The notes under the pieces: model-generated
Told to the model about the DNA's origin: nothing
The model's input: the letters and a program-made list of their open reading frames with translations, nothing else
Database searches by the model: none
NCBI RefSeq assembly: GCF_965224175.1
Contig: NZ_OZ245041.1
Location: 4,464,001-4,528,000, forward strand
Origin: Kordia sp965224175
Lineage (GTDB): Bacteria > Bacteroidota > Bacteroidia > Flavobacteriales > Flavobacteriaceae
DNA length: 64,000 nt
Direction: 5' to 3'
Made by a program: the position numbers and the translations under genes
In this document: positions 25,197 to 33,130 of the stretch, in pieces
Layout: every line of letters begins with the position of its first letter
How positions within the stretch are numbered: the stretch's first letter is position 1

Positions 25197-26573
25197 CTAT
25201 GAAAATACGACGCTAGACTGCATCTTAGTATTTACCAACACTTTTCGTAAAATACGTTGCACATCTACATTGTCTTTTTGTTTGATTAAATGATGTTCCA
25301 ATTCGTCAGTATGACTGATTTGTAAATCGTGATCTACAAAACCATAACCGAGATATAAGCCGTTTTTTACCATAATGAAGGCTTCTTCATGTACGTTTCT
25401 ACCTTTTTGCTTGATGATCAAATTTTGAGAAGATTCCTTACTGTGATCAATCGCTAGTTGTACACGTTGGTTATACGTTTCAATGGTTTCTTCATTTTTA
25501 CAAATTCCTTGGCACGATTGAATCATGAAGTGTGAACATTCTTGAACATTTTCTTGCAAATGACAGTATTTTGGGCATAAATCAAATTGCATACATAAAC
25601 GTTCTAAATAGGTTCTACAATCGCGAATATTATAGAAAACAATCAAAGGATTTTGAATCATTTTTGCATCATTAATGGCTAAATGTCGTACGCCACTACG
25701 ATCTGCATATTCAAAAATGGCAAAACGTTTTGGCGTGCGTTTGGAAGCTACATTGTATCGTGGATAATGATGTTTTATGGCGGCATCTTCCATCAATAAT
25801 GCAATGAGCTCGCTTCCTGATAATTCGTGATCGATGTCAGCTGTTTCACGACACAAATCCAATTCTTTTTTTGACTTGTTGTAAAAATGACTCAATACAC
25901 GTTTTTGAATGTTTTTAGCCTTTCCGACGTAAATGATTTTTCCTTTTTTATTTTTAAAGTAATAAATACCAGGTTTTGTAGGTAAGTCGTCAAAAATCTT
26001 GCTAGGTAAATGTGGCGGTAATGTTGCTTCTTTTGATTCACGTTTTAAAAACTGCTGAAATGTTTCTGCAGCAGCTTCTTTCGTTAATAGTAATTGAAAT
26101 AAAATCACAGTTGCAGCGGCATCACCTCTTGCGCGATGTCGATCGGAAATATGAATGTTCAACGATTTACACAATTTACCCAAACTATACGATTTTAATC
26201 CTGGAATAAGCGCACGCGATAAACGGACTGTACAGAGTTTCTTCCGACGAAAGTCTACATCAACTGCTTTAAATTCATTGCGAATTACGTTGTAATCAAA
26301 ATTTACATTATGAGCGACAAAAATACTGTCTTTGGTAATGCTTAAAACATCATTGGCTATTTCTGCAAATGTTGGTGCATTGGCTACCATAGCATTATCA
26401 ATACCTGTAAGCGCGGTAATATGTGTTGGAATTATTGCGTTTGGATTTACCAATGACGTAAATTCATCCACGATTGTTTCTCCATCAAACTTAAAAATAG
26501 AGATTTCAGTGATTTGGTTGCTACGTCCAGTCGTTTCAACATCAATAATGGTATACAATTGATTTTTAGACAT
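25197..26573 (-). CDS. DnaQ-type 3'-5' exonuclease fused to GIY-YIG nuclease domain (Cho/UvrC-N-like)
   Basis: A 458-residue fusion. Residues 6-165 form a DEDDh exonuclease: D11-x-E13 (IIDVETTG), D93 in FVAHNVNFDYN, and H146/D151 in HRARGDAA. Residues 198-280 form a GIY-YIG domain (PGIYYF 201-206, YVGKAKN 215-221, R225) like the 3'-incision domain of UvrC and Cho. The C-terminal part has a cysteine-rich UvrC-like segment (CPKYCHLQENVQECSHF). It probably trims and nicks damaged DNA. Only 2 bases separate it from the LexA-like repressor gene upstream, which suggests a damage-inducible operon. Confidence 0.85.
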   Translation of the reverse strand: MSKNQLYTIIDVETTGRSNQITEISIFKFDGETIVDEFTSLVNPNAIIPTHITALTGIDNAMVANAPTFAEIANDVLSITKDSIFVAHNVNFDYNVIRNEFKAVDVDFRRKKLCTVRLSRALIPGLKSYSLGKLCKSLNIHISDRHRARGDAAATVILFQLLLTKEAAAETFQQFLKRESKEATLPPHLPSKIFDDLPTKPGIYYFKNKKGKIIYVGKAKNIQKRVLSHFYNKSKKELDLCRETADIDHELSGSELIALLMEDAAIKHHYPRYNVASKRTPKRFAIFEYADRSGVRHLAINDAKMIQNPLIVFYNIRDCRTYLERLCMQFDLCPKYCHLQENVQECSHFMIQSCQGICKNEETIETYNQRVQLAIDHSKESSQNLIIKQKGRNVHEEAFIMVKNGLYLGYGFVDHDLQISHTDELEHHLIKQKDNVDVQRILRKVLVNTKMQSSVVFS

Positions 26574-26575
26574 GA

Positions 26576-27343
26576 TTACGACATTCTTTTTACAGCTTCC
26601 AGTTCTACTTGCAATTCGCGAAACATCGCCATAATACTGCTCAGTTTGAGCTCTTTTTCGTCATATTCTTGCGTATTGATACAACAAGTAAACTCCCAAA
26701 GTTCCAATACATCTTCGAGTTGTACATGAAATGGCGCATATGCTTTGTTGTCACTACTCAATAATAAACCTTGACCAGTAAAATGCTTAGATACACGTTT
26801 GTACACCAAACCATCATTTTTAGTCAGGACAACATACGTACGACCATCTTTTACGTCATTAATATCATCTACAAATTTTGCTACAATGTATGAGCCATCT
26901 TTTACAGGCAACATAGAATCTCCTTTTATAGGAAATGCACGATGTGTTCCTGTAGGTAAGAAAGGCAATTTTATTTTTTCTAATTGTTCGATATATTCAG
27001 GATCTGCATAACCTGCCAAATATCCAGCAGATGCTTTTGTGGGAATGATTTCAATGAGTTCATTATCATTTTCATCAACGGTAATTGGAAATAACAATCG
27101 TTGATTCCCAACCTGCATAAACGAGGTGTCTTTGGCTTGCGTGAGGTCATTTTTGACTAAAATATCAATGGGTAATTTGAAAAAGTCTGATAAATCAATC
27201 AAGCGATCAATTGGCGGTTCAGAGCGACCTTCTTCGTATGAGCCAACCATAGAACGTGACCAACCTAAAGTTTCCGCAAAGCGTTCTTGTGAGAAACCTT
27301 TGAGCGATCGTAAATGTTTTATGTTTTTCTGAATATTTCGCAT
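26576..27343 (-). CDS. LexA-like repressor (XRE HTH + S24 peptidase)
   Basis: A 255-residue regulator. Residues 7-60 are an XRE/Cro HTH (FSQERFAETLGWSRSMVGSYEEGR). The C-terminal half is a LexA/CI-type S24 peptidase with the catalytic Ser in KGDSML (S143) and Lys in VYKRV (K182). A candidate Ala-Gly self-cleavage bond lies at A106-G107 in TKASAGYLAGY. This is the architecture of phage CI or host LexA-like regulators that fall apart on DNA damage. It is immediately upstream of the exonuclease/GIY-YIG gene and followed by no other phage gene, so it is more likely a host SOS-type regulator than a prophage remnant. Confidence 0.88.
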   Translation of the reverse strand: MRNIQKNIKHLRSLKGFSQERFAETLGWSRSMVGSYEEGRSEPPIDRLIDLSDFFKLPIDILVKNDLTQAKDTSFMQVGNQRLLFPITVDENDNELIEIIPTKASAGYLAGYADPEYIEQLEKIKLPFLPTGTHRAFPIKGDSMLPVKDGSYIVAKFVDDINDVKDGRTYVVLTKNDGLVYKRVSKHFTGQGLLLSSDNKAYAPFHVQLEDVLELWEFTCCINTQEYDEKELKLSSIMAMFRELQVELEAVKRMS

Positions 27344-27373
27344 AACGTTTGGGTTTAAAAATCTACGTTACTA

Positions 27374-27394
27374 CAAATATAAGCAAGTTTTGCT
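27374..27394 (-). promoter_or_regulatory. Candidate promoter and operator of the LexA-like gene
   Basis: On the minus strand TATATTTG (27374-27381) fits the TAnnTTTG -7 consensus. It abuts AGCAA-GTT-TTGCT (27382-27394), an inverted repeat that could bind the repressor itself. The nearest upstream TTTG is only 14 bases away, closer than the usual 19-20, so the -33 element is uncertain. Confidence 0.45.
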
Positions 27395-27483
27395 ACAAAT
27401 AGAAGTTTGTTGTTGAAACTACAGGTTTACATGTGGTTTTTTGTGATTGAATTTTAAGTAATGAGTTGGCATTTAGTTGATTG

Positions 27484-27894
27484 TCACTCGTTATTTAACA
27501 TTTCCAAGAATGTCAATAAATACAACGCACGCTCACGAAATTGTCGTTTTTCATGTGTTGCTGTAGCAGCCATTGTCATAGTTCCACCTTCATATAATTT
27601 ATGATAGAATGCTGCATAATATGCCAAATCTGCTTTTTGAAATTTAACCCAATGCGTTTGAGAATCAAATAATAAGTTCACAGATGCATTTTTTGGATTT
27701 TCTTTTAATTGTAGTAATGTAGTTTCCATCAGTTTTTTCCAAGAAACCAATGCTTCTTTCTCACATTTTACCGTACTAATCGTAGCAGGTGTAACATTTT
27801 CTAAGCATTTTCGATTTTCTTTATCAATAGGATGTGATTGACTAAAACTTATGCTAGCTGTAAACAAAACAAGAATGAAGACGAATTTTTTCAT
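27484..27894 (-). CDS. LprI-like (DUF1311) exported protein
   Basis: A 136-residue protein with a signal peptide (MKKFVFILVLFTASISFSQ) and a small helical mature domain of the lysozyme-inhibitor LprI type: paired cysteines in NRKCLENVTPATISTVKCE, WKKLMETTLLQLKE, and a FRERALYLLTF end. LprI relatives inhibit lysozyme or are of unknown role in the periplasm. The start at 27894 was chosen because it gives a proper signal peptide; a frame to 27930 adds 12 residues. Monocistronic. Confidence 0.72.
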   Translation of the reverse strand: MKKFVFILVLFTASISFSQSHPIDKENRKCLENVTPATISTVKCEKEALVSWKKLMETTLLQLKENPKNASVNLLFDSQTHWVKFQKADLAYYAAFYHKLYEGGTMTMAATATHEKRQFRERALYLLTFLEMLNNE

Positions 27895-27981
27895 GACAAA
27901 AAGATAGTAATTTTTTAGAAATGAATACATGTTTTGAAATGTAGTTTCAATTAAATTACTACAGGATTTTAGGAAATATAT

Positions 27982-29301
27982 CTACTTTTTATCAATATTA
28001 ATTCCCTTCCATTGCACACCTTTAAAGTCCATCAAAATATGATACTTTCCAGAATTTTCTTTGACAAATTGAATTGATTCTTGTGAAGTTTTATCACCAA
28101 AGAATGTTGTTTCATTTTCTGGATAAATAGCACCATTGTTTTTTCCTTTTTGATAAATGAATAAACTATCATTTTCAACTTTTAATGTCAAAATTAAATG
28201 ACCAGCATCTACAAAATCGTATGTTCCTTCGTATTTTAGTAATAGTTCTCTTGGAAGAGAAATTGCTGTTCTATTAATAGCTTTTGGCATGTTGACAGGT
28301 TTACCTTCAAGGATTTTCTGTAAATCTGTAACTAAATTTTGAAACGGAACTTCATCATAATTCGCCAAGAAAATAATGGTATATCTTTTGTCTAAATTTC
28401 GTTCAATATAAGCCCGTTTTCCGCGTGTTCCACCTGCATGCGAAATACTTCCATCATGAAGAATAGCTTTATGTTTTTTTGAGTCAAATTGTTTTGAAAA
28501 TGCTACTAAATCATCTACAGTTGCATACAAGTTTCCCATTTGCATATCATCATCAGGAATAGAACATTCACACACAATAGTTGTATCATCATTGAGATAA
28601 TGACCATGAGCATACTGTGTTTTTTGACCAACATTTTCATAAAAATTACTTCCTGAACCTTTCATGTGTAAAGGTGTAAAAAATGTATCCTGAAGATAAT
28701 CTGCATATGAGTTTTTATGAATTTTTCCAATGATGTAATAAATCAATTGAAAACCAACATTAGAATAACGTTCTTCGGTTCCTGGTGTAAATTCTAAGGT
28801 TTCTCTCACGGCAAGTTCAATGACTTCTTCTGGTGATACATCTATAAGTTTTTTATTAGAAACACTTAATTCACGTGGTAATCCAGAACGATTTTCTATC
28901 AAATGTTGGATTGTAATTTTGTCACCATTAGGAAAATTAGGAAGGTATTTTTTAATAAAATCAGACCTTTTGAGTATTCCTTTTTCTTCTAATTGCAATA
29001 CACTAATTTTTGCAAAAAGTTTAGATATAGAGCGTAAGTCAAACTGACTTTTTTCAGTAACAAATAGGGAAGAAGTAACATCTTCTGAAATATTATATGC
29101 TTTTCGTAACACTTCTTTTCCATCTTTCAACAAGAATACAACTCCATTAAACTGCTTTAACTCGGTGAGTTTAGTGAGATATTCGTCACTTTTTATACGT
29201 AAAGAATCATTAATGACAGTTGTAGAAGCTTTTGTAGGTTTCGTTACATTTTTACATCCAACACAAAATAAGAAAAGAGAAAGAAATAGAATTGCTCGCA
29301 T
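27982..29301 (-). CDS. Beta-lactamase-family serine hydrolase lipoprotein
   Basis: A 439-residue lipoprotein (LFCVGC, lipidated Cys 16) with a class C beta-lactamase/DD-peptidase-like domain. The catalytic S-x-x-K is SISK (S91, K94), YSN is at residues 179-181, and an SHAGG segment near 286 replaces the KTG motif. The last ~110 residues form a beta-rich C-terminal domain usual in such esterase/peptidase relatives. Probably acts on the periplasmic side as a peptidase or esterase; beta-lactam resistance should not be assumed. Confidence 0.85.
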   Translation of the reverse strand: MRAILFLSLFLFCVGCKNVTKPTKASTTVINDSLRIKSDEYLTKLTELKQFNGVVFLLKDGKEVLRKAYNISEDVTSSLFVTEKSQFDLRSISKLFAKISVLQLEEKGILKRSDFIKKYLPNFPNGDKITIQHLIENRSGLPRELSVSNKKLIDVSPEEVIELAVRETLEFTPGTEERYSNVGFQLIYYIIGKIHKNSYADYLQDTFFTPLHMKGSGSNFYENVGQKTQYAHGHYLNDDTTIVCECSIPDDDMQMGNLYATVDDLVAFSKQFDSKKHKAILHDGSISHAGGTRGKRAYIERNLDKRYTIIFLANYDEVPFQNLVTDLQKILEGKPVNMPKAINRTAISLPRELLLKYEGTYDFVDAGHLILTLKVENDSLFIYQKGKNNGAIYPENETTFFGDKTSQESIQFVKENSGKYHILMDFKGVQWKGINIDKK

Positions 29302-29359
29302 CGTTTTTTTACAAATAAAGAATAATCTGTAGTGCTAAAATTGTAAAAATGGAAACTAC

Positions 29360-30157
29360 CTAATGACGTAATAAAAACTCTGGTAAATTATTAAAGTAAT
29401 ATCGAGGAGTGGCGCCAGCAATGTTTTTGAAATCGCGAATAAAATGCGATTGATCAAAATAACCATAATCGTAACTAAGTTTTGTTAACGAAATTTCTGG
29501 ATGCTTCACTTTATATTTTACCAAATCCAAAATACGTACCGTGATGATAAATTTCTTCAAACTATATAAAACCTCTTTTTTGAATATTTTGTTTAAATAT
29601 TGACGAGATTTTCCAAAAGTAATCGCCAAATCGTTTACTGAAATTACTCCGCGTTCTGTATAAATATGTTCACATAATCGTTTTACAAATTCCATATTTG
29701 CTGAAAGCTTTAGGTTTTTGGAATGCATAAAAGAATTTGCCAATTCGATCCGTTCAGCAATGGTTACTTTGGTAAATAATTGATTATGAAGCTGTGATAG
29801 TTCAGTGTTTTTTATGGAAACATCTAAAATTCCTTTTGTAGGTAAGTAGGAAAAAAAATAAGCATTTGTCCATGGTTGAACTTTTATGGTAAAAAAAGTA
29901 ATCATGTCCGAAAAGGTCATTTTAAAAGGAGGTTTCAAATCATGAATTGTAAACACTTTATATTGTATGGGAATCATTGTTGATTTTTCCCCATGAAAGA
30001 AATTCGCTTTTGCTTCTTTAAAAAACACAAAATCATAACAACCATCATCAATTAACGGAATGTGCTTCACATCTTGTTTCGCTTGTAAATGGATGAAATA
30101 ATATTCCTTAAGAAACGGTTGAAGCGACTCTGCTGGCTTTGTAGTTTCTAAAACCAA
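29360..30157 (-). CDS. AraC family transcriptional regulator
   Basis: A 265-residue regulator with a ~150-residue N-terminal sensor (AESLQPFLKEYYFIH start, typical of the DUF6597 type) and a C-terminal AraC HTH pair (VNDLAITFGKSRQYLNKIFKKE and YDYGYFDQSHFIRDFKNIAG). No membrane segment. It is 3 bases from the stop of the upstream DEAD-box helicase gene, so the two may be co-transcribed. The target genes are unknown. Confidence 0.88.
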   Translation of the reverse strand: MVLETTKPAESLQPFLKEYYFIHLQAKQDVKHIPLIDDGCYDFVFFKEAKANFFHGEKSTMIPIQYKVFTIHDLKPPFKMTFSDMITFFTIKVQPWTNAYFFSYLPTKGILDVSIKNTELSQLHNQLFTKVTIAERIELANSFMHSKNLKLSANMEFVKRLCEHIYTERGVISVNDLAITFGKSRQYLNKIFKKEVLYSLKKFIITVRILDLVKYKVKHPEISLTKLSYDYGYFDQSHFIRDFKNIAGATPRYYFNNLPEFLLRH

Positions 30158-30160
30158 TGT

Positions 30161-31513
30161 TTACTTTCTTTTGTTTTTATTACGTCTGTTGTAATTTTTA
30201 TCACCTCTCGTTTTTGGTTTTTTATATTTTTTGGCGATTTCTCTTCGATACGAACCACCTTGGTTGGTCTTTTTGTTTTTTTCCTTTTTTTCGTGAAATC
30301 CTTTAGCTAAACCTTCTGTTTTTGACGGATTGTTAACTTCACGAATACGCGTTTGTTCTTCCGGAGCCAGTTGATTAGAAATAGTAACTTCTTCAGGAAA
30401 ATCGAGTTGCGGAATCTCATAATTCATTAAAGTTTCAATCGCTTCTTTGTATTCTAATTCTTTTGCAGTGTAGAATAAAATAGCGTTTCCTTTGGCTTCT
30501 GCACGACCTGCACGACCAATTCTGTGCATGTAGTTTTCAGGATAGTTTGGAGTATTAAAGTTGAATACATGTGTAATCATGTCTAAATCCAAACCACGTG
30601 CCATTACATCTGTAGCGACTAGAATTCTGTTTTCGCCTGCATTGAAATTTTCTATGGAACGAATTCTGTAATTCTGTGTTTTATTGGAGTGAATTACGGC
30701 AACATCTTCTCCAAAATCTGTTCGCAAACATTCAAATAAACGATCAGCGATGCGCTTGTTGGAGATAAAAACTAAGACTTTACTGTAGGTTTCTTTATCC
30801 TTTAAAAGATGTGTAAGCAAGTTTACTTTTGTATAAAAGTTTTGAACAACATAACAAGTTTGCGAAATATTATCTAAAGGTGTTCCGCTAACGGCAATCG
30901 AAATTTTATGTGGCGCCACAAAGAAATCATCAATTAATAGATTTACATCATCGGTCATCGTTGCAGAAAACATAATATTTTGACGTTGTTCAGGCAGCAA
31001 TTCAAAGATATTGGTGATTTGATAACGAAATCCTAAATCTAACATCACATCAACCTCATCAATTACTAATTTCTTGATCGATTTCAGTTGTAATGCTCTA
31101 CTAAGTACCAAATCATATAAGCGTCCAGGTGTAGCCACTACAATATCTGCACCTTGTTGTAAACTTTGTGCTTGTGTATTCATATTTACGCCGCCATACA
31201 CACCAACAATTCGGACGTTGATATATTTTGCAAACAACTCAATTTGTTCTACAACCTGAATCACCAATTCTCGCGTAGGAACTAAGACTAAAATTCTCGG
31301 ATTGACTTGTTTTGAGAATTTTAAATCGCGCAATAGCGGTAACATATAAGCAAATGTTTTCCCTGTTCCCGTTTGTGCAATTCCCACAACATCTTTTCCG
31401 CCACGAATTACAGAAAATGATTGTTTCTGAATAGGCGTTGGTGTTGTGAAACCTAAATCTTCAATCGCATAATGCAACTGTTTTGATAAGTCAAAATCCT
31501 GAAAAGTAGACAT
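30161..31513 (-). CDS. DEAD-box RNA helicase
   Basis: ATP-dependent RNA helicase of 450 residues. Motifs: Q-motif TPTPIQKQ, Walker A AQTGTGKT near residue 47, motif Ib TPGR, DEVD (the box is DEVD in place of the usual DEAD), SAT, and HRIGRAGR. A basic C-terminal tail rich in K, R and N follows and probably binds RNA. The start at 31513 (MSTFQDFDLS) matches the family's usual N-terminus; a start 21 bases upstream is open. Likely roles are ribosome assembly, RNA turnover and cold adaptation. Confidence 0.92.
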   Translation of the reverse strand: MSTFQDFDLSKQLHYAIEDLGFTTPTPIQKQSFSVIRGGKDVVGIAQTGTGKTFAYMLPLLRDLKFSKQVNPRILVLVPTRELVIQVVEQIELFAKYINVRIVGVYGGVNMNTQAQSLQQGADIVVATPGRLYDLVLSRALQLKSIKKLVIDEVDVMLDLGFRYQITNIFELLPEQRQNIMFSATMTDDVNLLIDDFFVAPHKISIAVSGTPLDNISQTCYVVQNFYTKVNLLTHLLKDKETYSKVLVFISNKRIADRLFECLRTDFGEDVAVIHSNKTQNYRIRSIENFNAGENRILVATDVMARGLDLDMITHVFNFNTPNYPENYMHRIGRAGRAEAKGNAILFYTAKELEYKEAIETLMNYEIPQLDFPEEVTISNQLAPEEQTRIREVNNPSKTEGLAKGFHEKKEKNKKTNQGGSYRREIAKKYKKPKTRGDKNYNRRNKNKRK

Positions 31514-31594
31514 AACCGTATAAATTTTGCGCAAATGTAGTGTATTTCATCGCTTTAGCGTGATGAAAGCTGATTTTTTATAAGATACAACTTG

Positions 31595-31933
31595 TTAGTC
31601 AATGAATTCAATATAGGAAGAGGTTCCGCCAGATAAATCGCCATTTAGCCATTGCCAGTCAAAATTTAAAAGTAATTTTCCGTCCGCATTTTTTGAGATG
31701 CTTCCTTTAGAAGCACCTGATTTGAGTTCACCATCATCAGTAACGCATTGGAACAATAGTTCTATTTGATTCTCAGAAATTTGTTTGCCTACAACAAAGC
31801 CTTCTTTGATAGCGCCGCCTTTGTACGTGCCAGTAATTGTAGTTCCTTCCTGAAAATACTGAAAAACAGTCTCGTTAGAAGAAAGTCCATTTTTATTTTC
31901 TGTAGTGATGAATTTTTTATTGTTTAGTTTCAA
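31595..31933 (-). CDS. Small protein, wrongly called n-acetylglutamate synthase in some genomes
   Basis: A 112-residue protein of beta strands (TVFQYFQEGTTITGTYKGG, IELLFQCVTDDGEL, LLNFDWQWLNGDLSGG). I recall similar proteins carried in flavobacterial annotations as n-acetylglutamate synthase without visible enzymatic motifs; I see none and would treat it as a small MORN- or lipocalin-like protein. No signal peptide. Monocistronic, between the helicase and the GNAT genes. Confidence 0.55.
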   Translation of the reverse strand: MKLNNKKFITTENKNGLSSNETVFQYFQEGTTITGTYKGGAIKEGFVVGKQISENQIELLFQCVTDDGELKSGASKGSISKNADGKLLLNFDWQWLNGDLSGGTSSYIEFID

Positions 31934-32163
31934 GTGCTGTAGTTTTAGTTTTTGGAGTTTTCTTATAGTTTGTTCTCTATAGACAAGAACATTTTTAGCC
32001 CAATACTAGAGAGTAGAATCTCTGTCAGAATTTTTTAAAAAAACTCTGAAATGAGTCGTTTCATGACTTAGGTAAATATTTTCTAAAAGATAGTAAAAAC
32101 AGTTGAATCGAATTGTTAATAAATAGCTTTATGTTCGTTATTGTCAGTTGGAAAATGATTTCA

Positions 32164-33024
32164 CTATCCAAGTTCAAACGTCGTAATTCCAAAGATTTTA
32201 TCCATGTCTACCTTTGGAGGATTTCCATAATACATACGCGCACATTCAAAAATATAGCTTGCATCATATTTTTCAATAAGCGTTTTAGCAGCAACATTAC
32301 TCATAGGAATATCTATGTACAATAAATCGCCATTCACAGCATTCAAACAAGCTTGGTAAAGTGCTTCCGCAACGTTTAGATTGTCTGCAAAGAGCGGACA
32401 AATTTTATAACCTGTGTTTGCTTTTCGAACAATTGCAAAACCTTTTAGCTGATCGTTCTCAACATATTTAAATGTTTTATTCCGCGGAAGCTGTAACCAA
32501 GGTTTTAAAAATTGCGGACGAGGAAAACCAAAACATTTTTCATCGTAGTCTAAAATGGCTTGAAAGTCAGTGTCTTTGATAGAAGTGATGTGTTTGTCAA
32601 CAGGAAAAGATATTCCTTTTTTTTCATAGCGAACATCTTTAAAAGCAATTTCAAAACCGCCTTTTTTGTAAAATGGTTGCATCGCAACAACGCCATCCAT
32701 ACCAATTGCTGCGTTTTTGTGCAATCGGGAAAGCAAAGTATCTCGTCGTAAATACCATAGTTTTTCACCAATTCCTTGTCCTCTGTATACAGGTTTTACA
32801 ATGAAAAAGCCCATAAAACCATATGCACCATGATAAGAGACAATTGATCCGCCAGCAATGAGTTCATTTTTGTAATAAAAACCGTAAAAACCATCTGGAT
32901 CTGTAGCAAAATATACTTCAGCATCATTAGGTCCAGGATTCCAGCCTTCTTCTTGTGCCCAAGTTACAAGTGTTTTTACGTCACTAAGGTCAAGTTTTTC
33001 AAATTGTAATTCGTTTATGTTCAT
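32164..33024 (-). CDS. GNAT family N-acetyltransferase
   Basis: A 286-residue protein. The N-terminal GNAT domain (about 1-140) contains GFFIVKPVYRGQGIGEKLW, with the acetyl-CoA loop RGQGIG. The C-terminal half is a second GNAT-like domain (YKICPLFADNLNVAEALYQA), an arrangement seen in YitH-type proteins. Substrate unknown. The start at 33024 (MNINELQF) was preferred; one 12 bases upstream (33036) lies in the last arm of a perfect 19-bp inverted repeat that abuts the gene and may control it. Confidence 0.82.
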   Translation of the reverse strand: MNINELQFEKLDLSDVKTLVTWAQEEGWNPGPNDAEVYFATDPDGFYGFYYKNELIAGGSIVSYHGAYGFMGFFIVKPVYRGQGIGEKLWYLRRDTLLSRLHKNAAIGMDGVVAMQPFYKKGGFEIAFKDVRYEKKGISFPVDKHITSIKDTDFQAILDYDEKCFGFPRPQFLKPWLQLPRNKTFKYVENDQLKGFAIVRKANTGYKICPLFADNLNVAEALYQACLNAVNGDLLYIDIPMSNVAAKTLIEKYDASYIFECARMYYGNPPKVDMDKIFGITTFELG

Positions 33025-33034
33025 GCTTGAAACC

Positions 33035-33080
33035 ATATATTTTGTAATGAATCGGTTGTTTGATTCATTACAAAATATAT
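33035..33080. promoter_or_regulatory. Perfect 19-bp inverted repeat upstream of the GNAT gene
   Basis: Positions 33035-33053 and 33062-33080 are exact reverse complements with an 8-nt loop (GGTTGTTT). The arms carry ATATATTTTGTAATGAATC. There is no T run to make it a terminator. It lies directly upstream of the acetyltransferase start, so it could be an operator for a dimeric regulator or a 5'-leader hairpin. Confidence 0.65.
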
Positions 33081-33130
33081 AAAATTTTGAACATCGTATA
33101 AATACGAATGTTTAATTTATCATGATATGC

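Noticed and set aside
26576..27343. Prophage CI repressor
   Set aside because: The LexA-like HTH/S24 gene has no adjacent integrase, Cro, terminase or structural gene; its only close partner is a DNA-repair-type nuclease.
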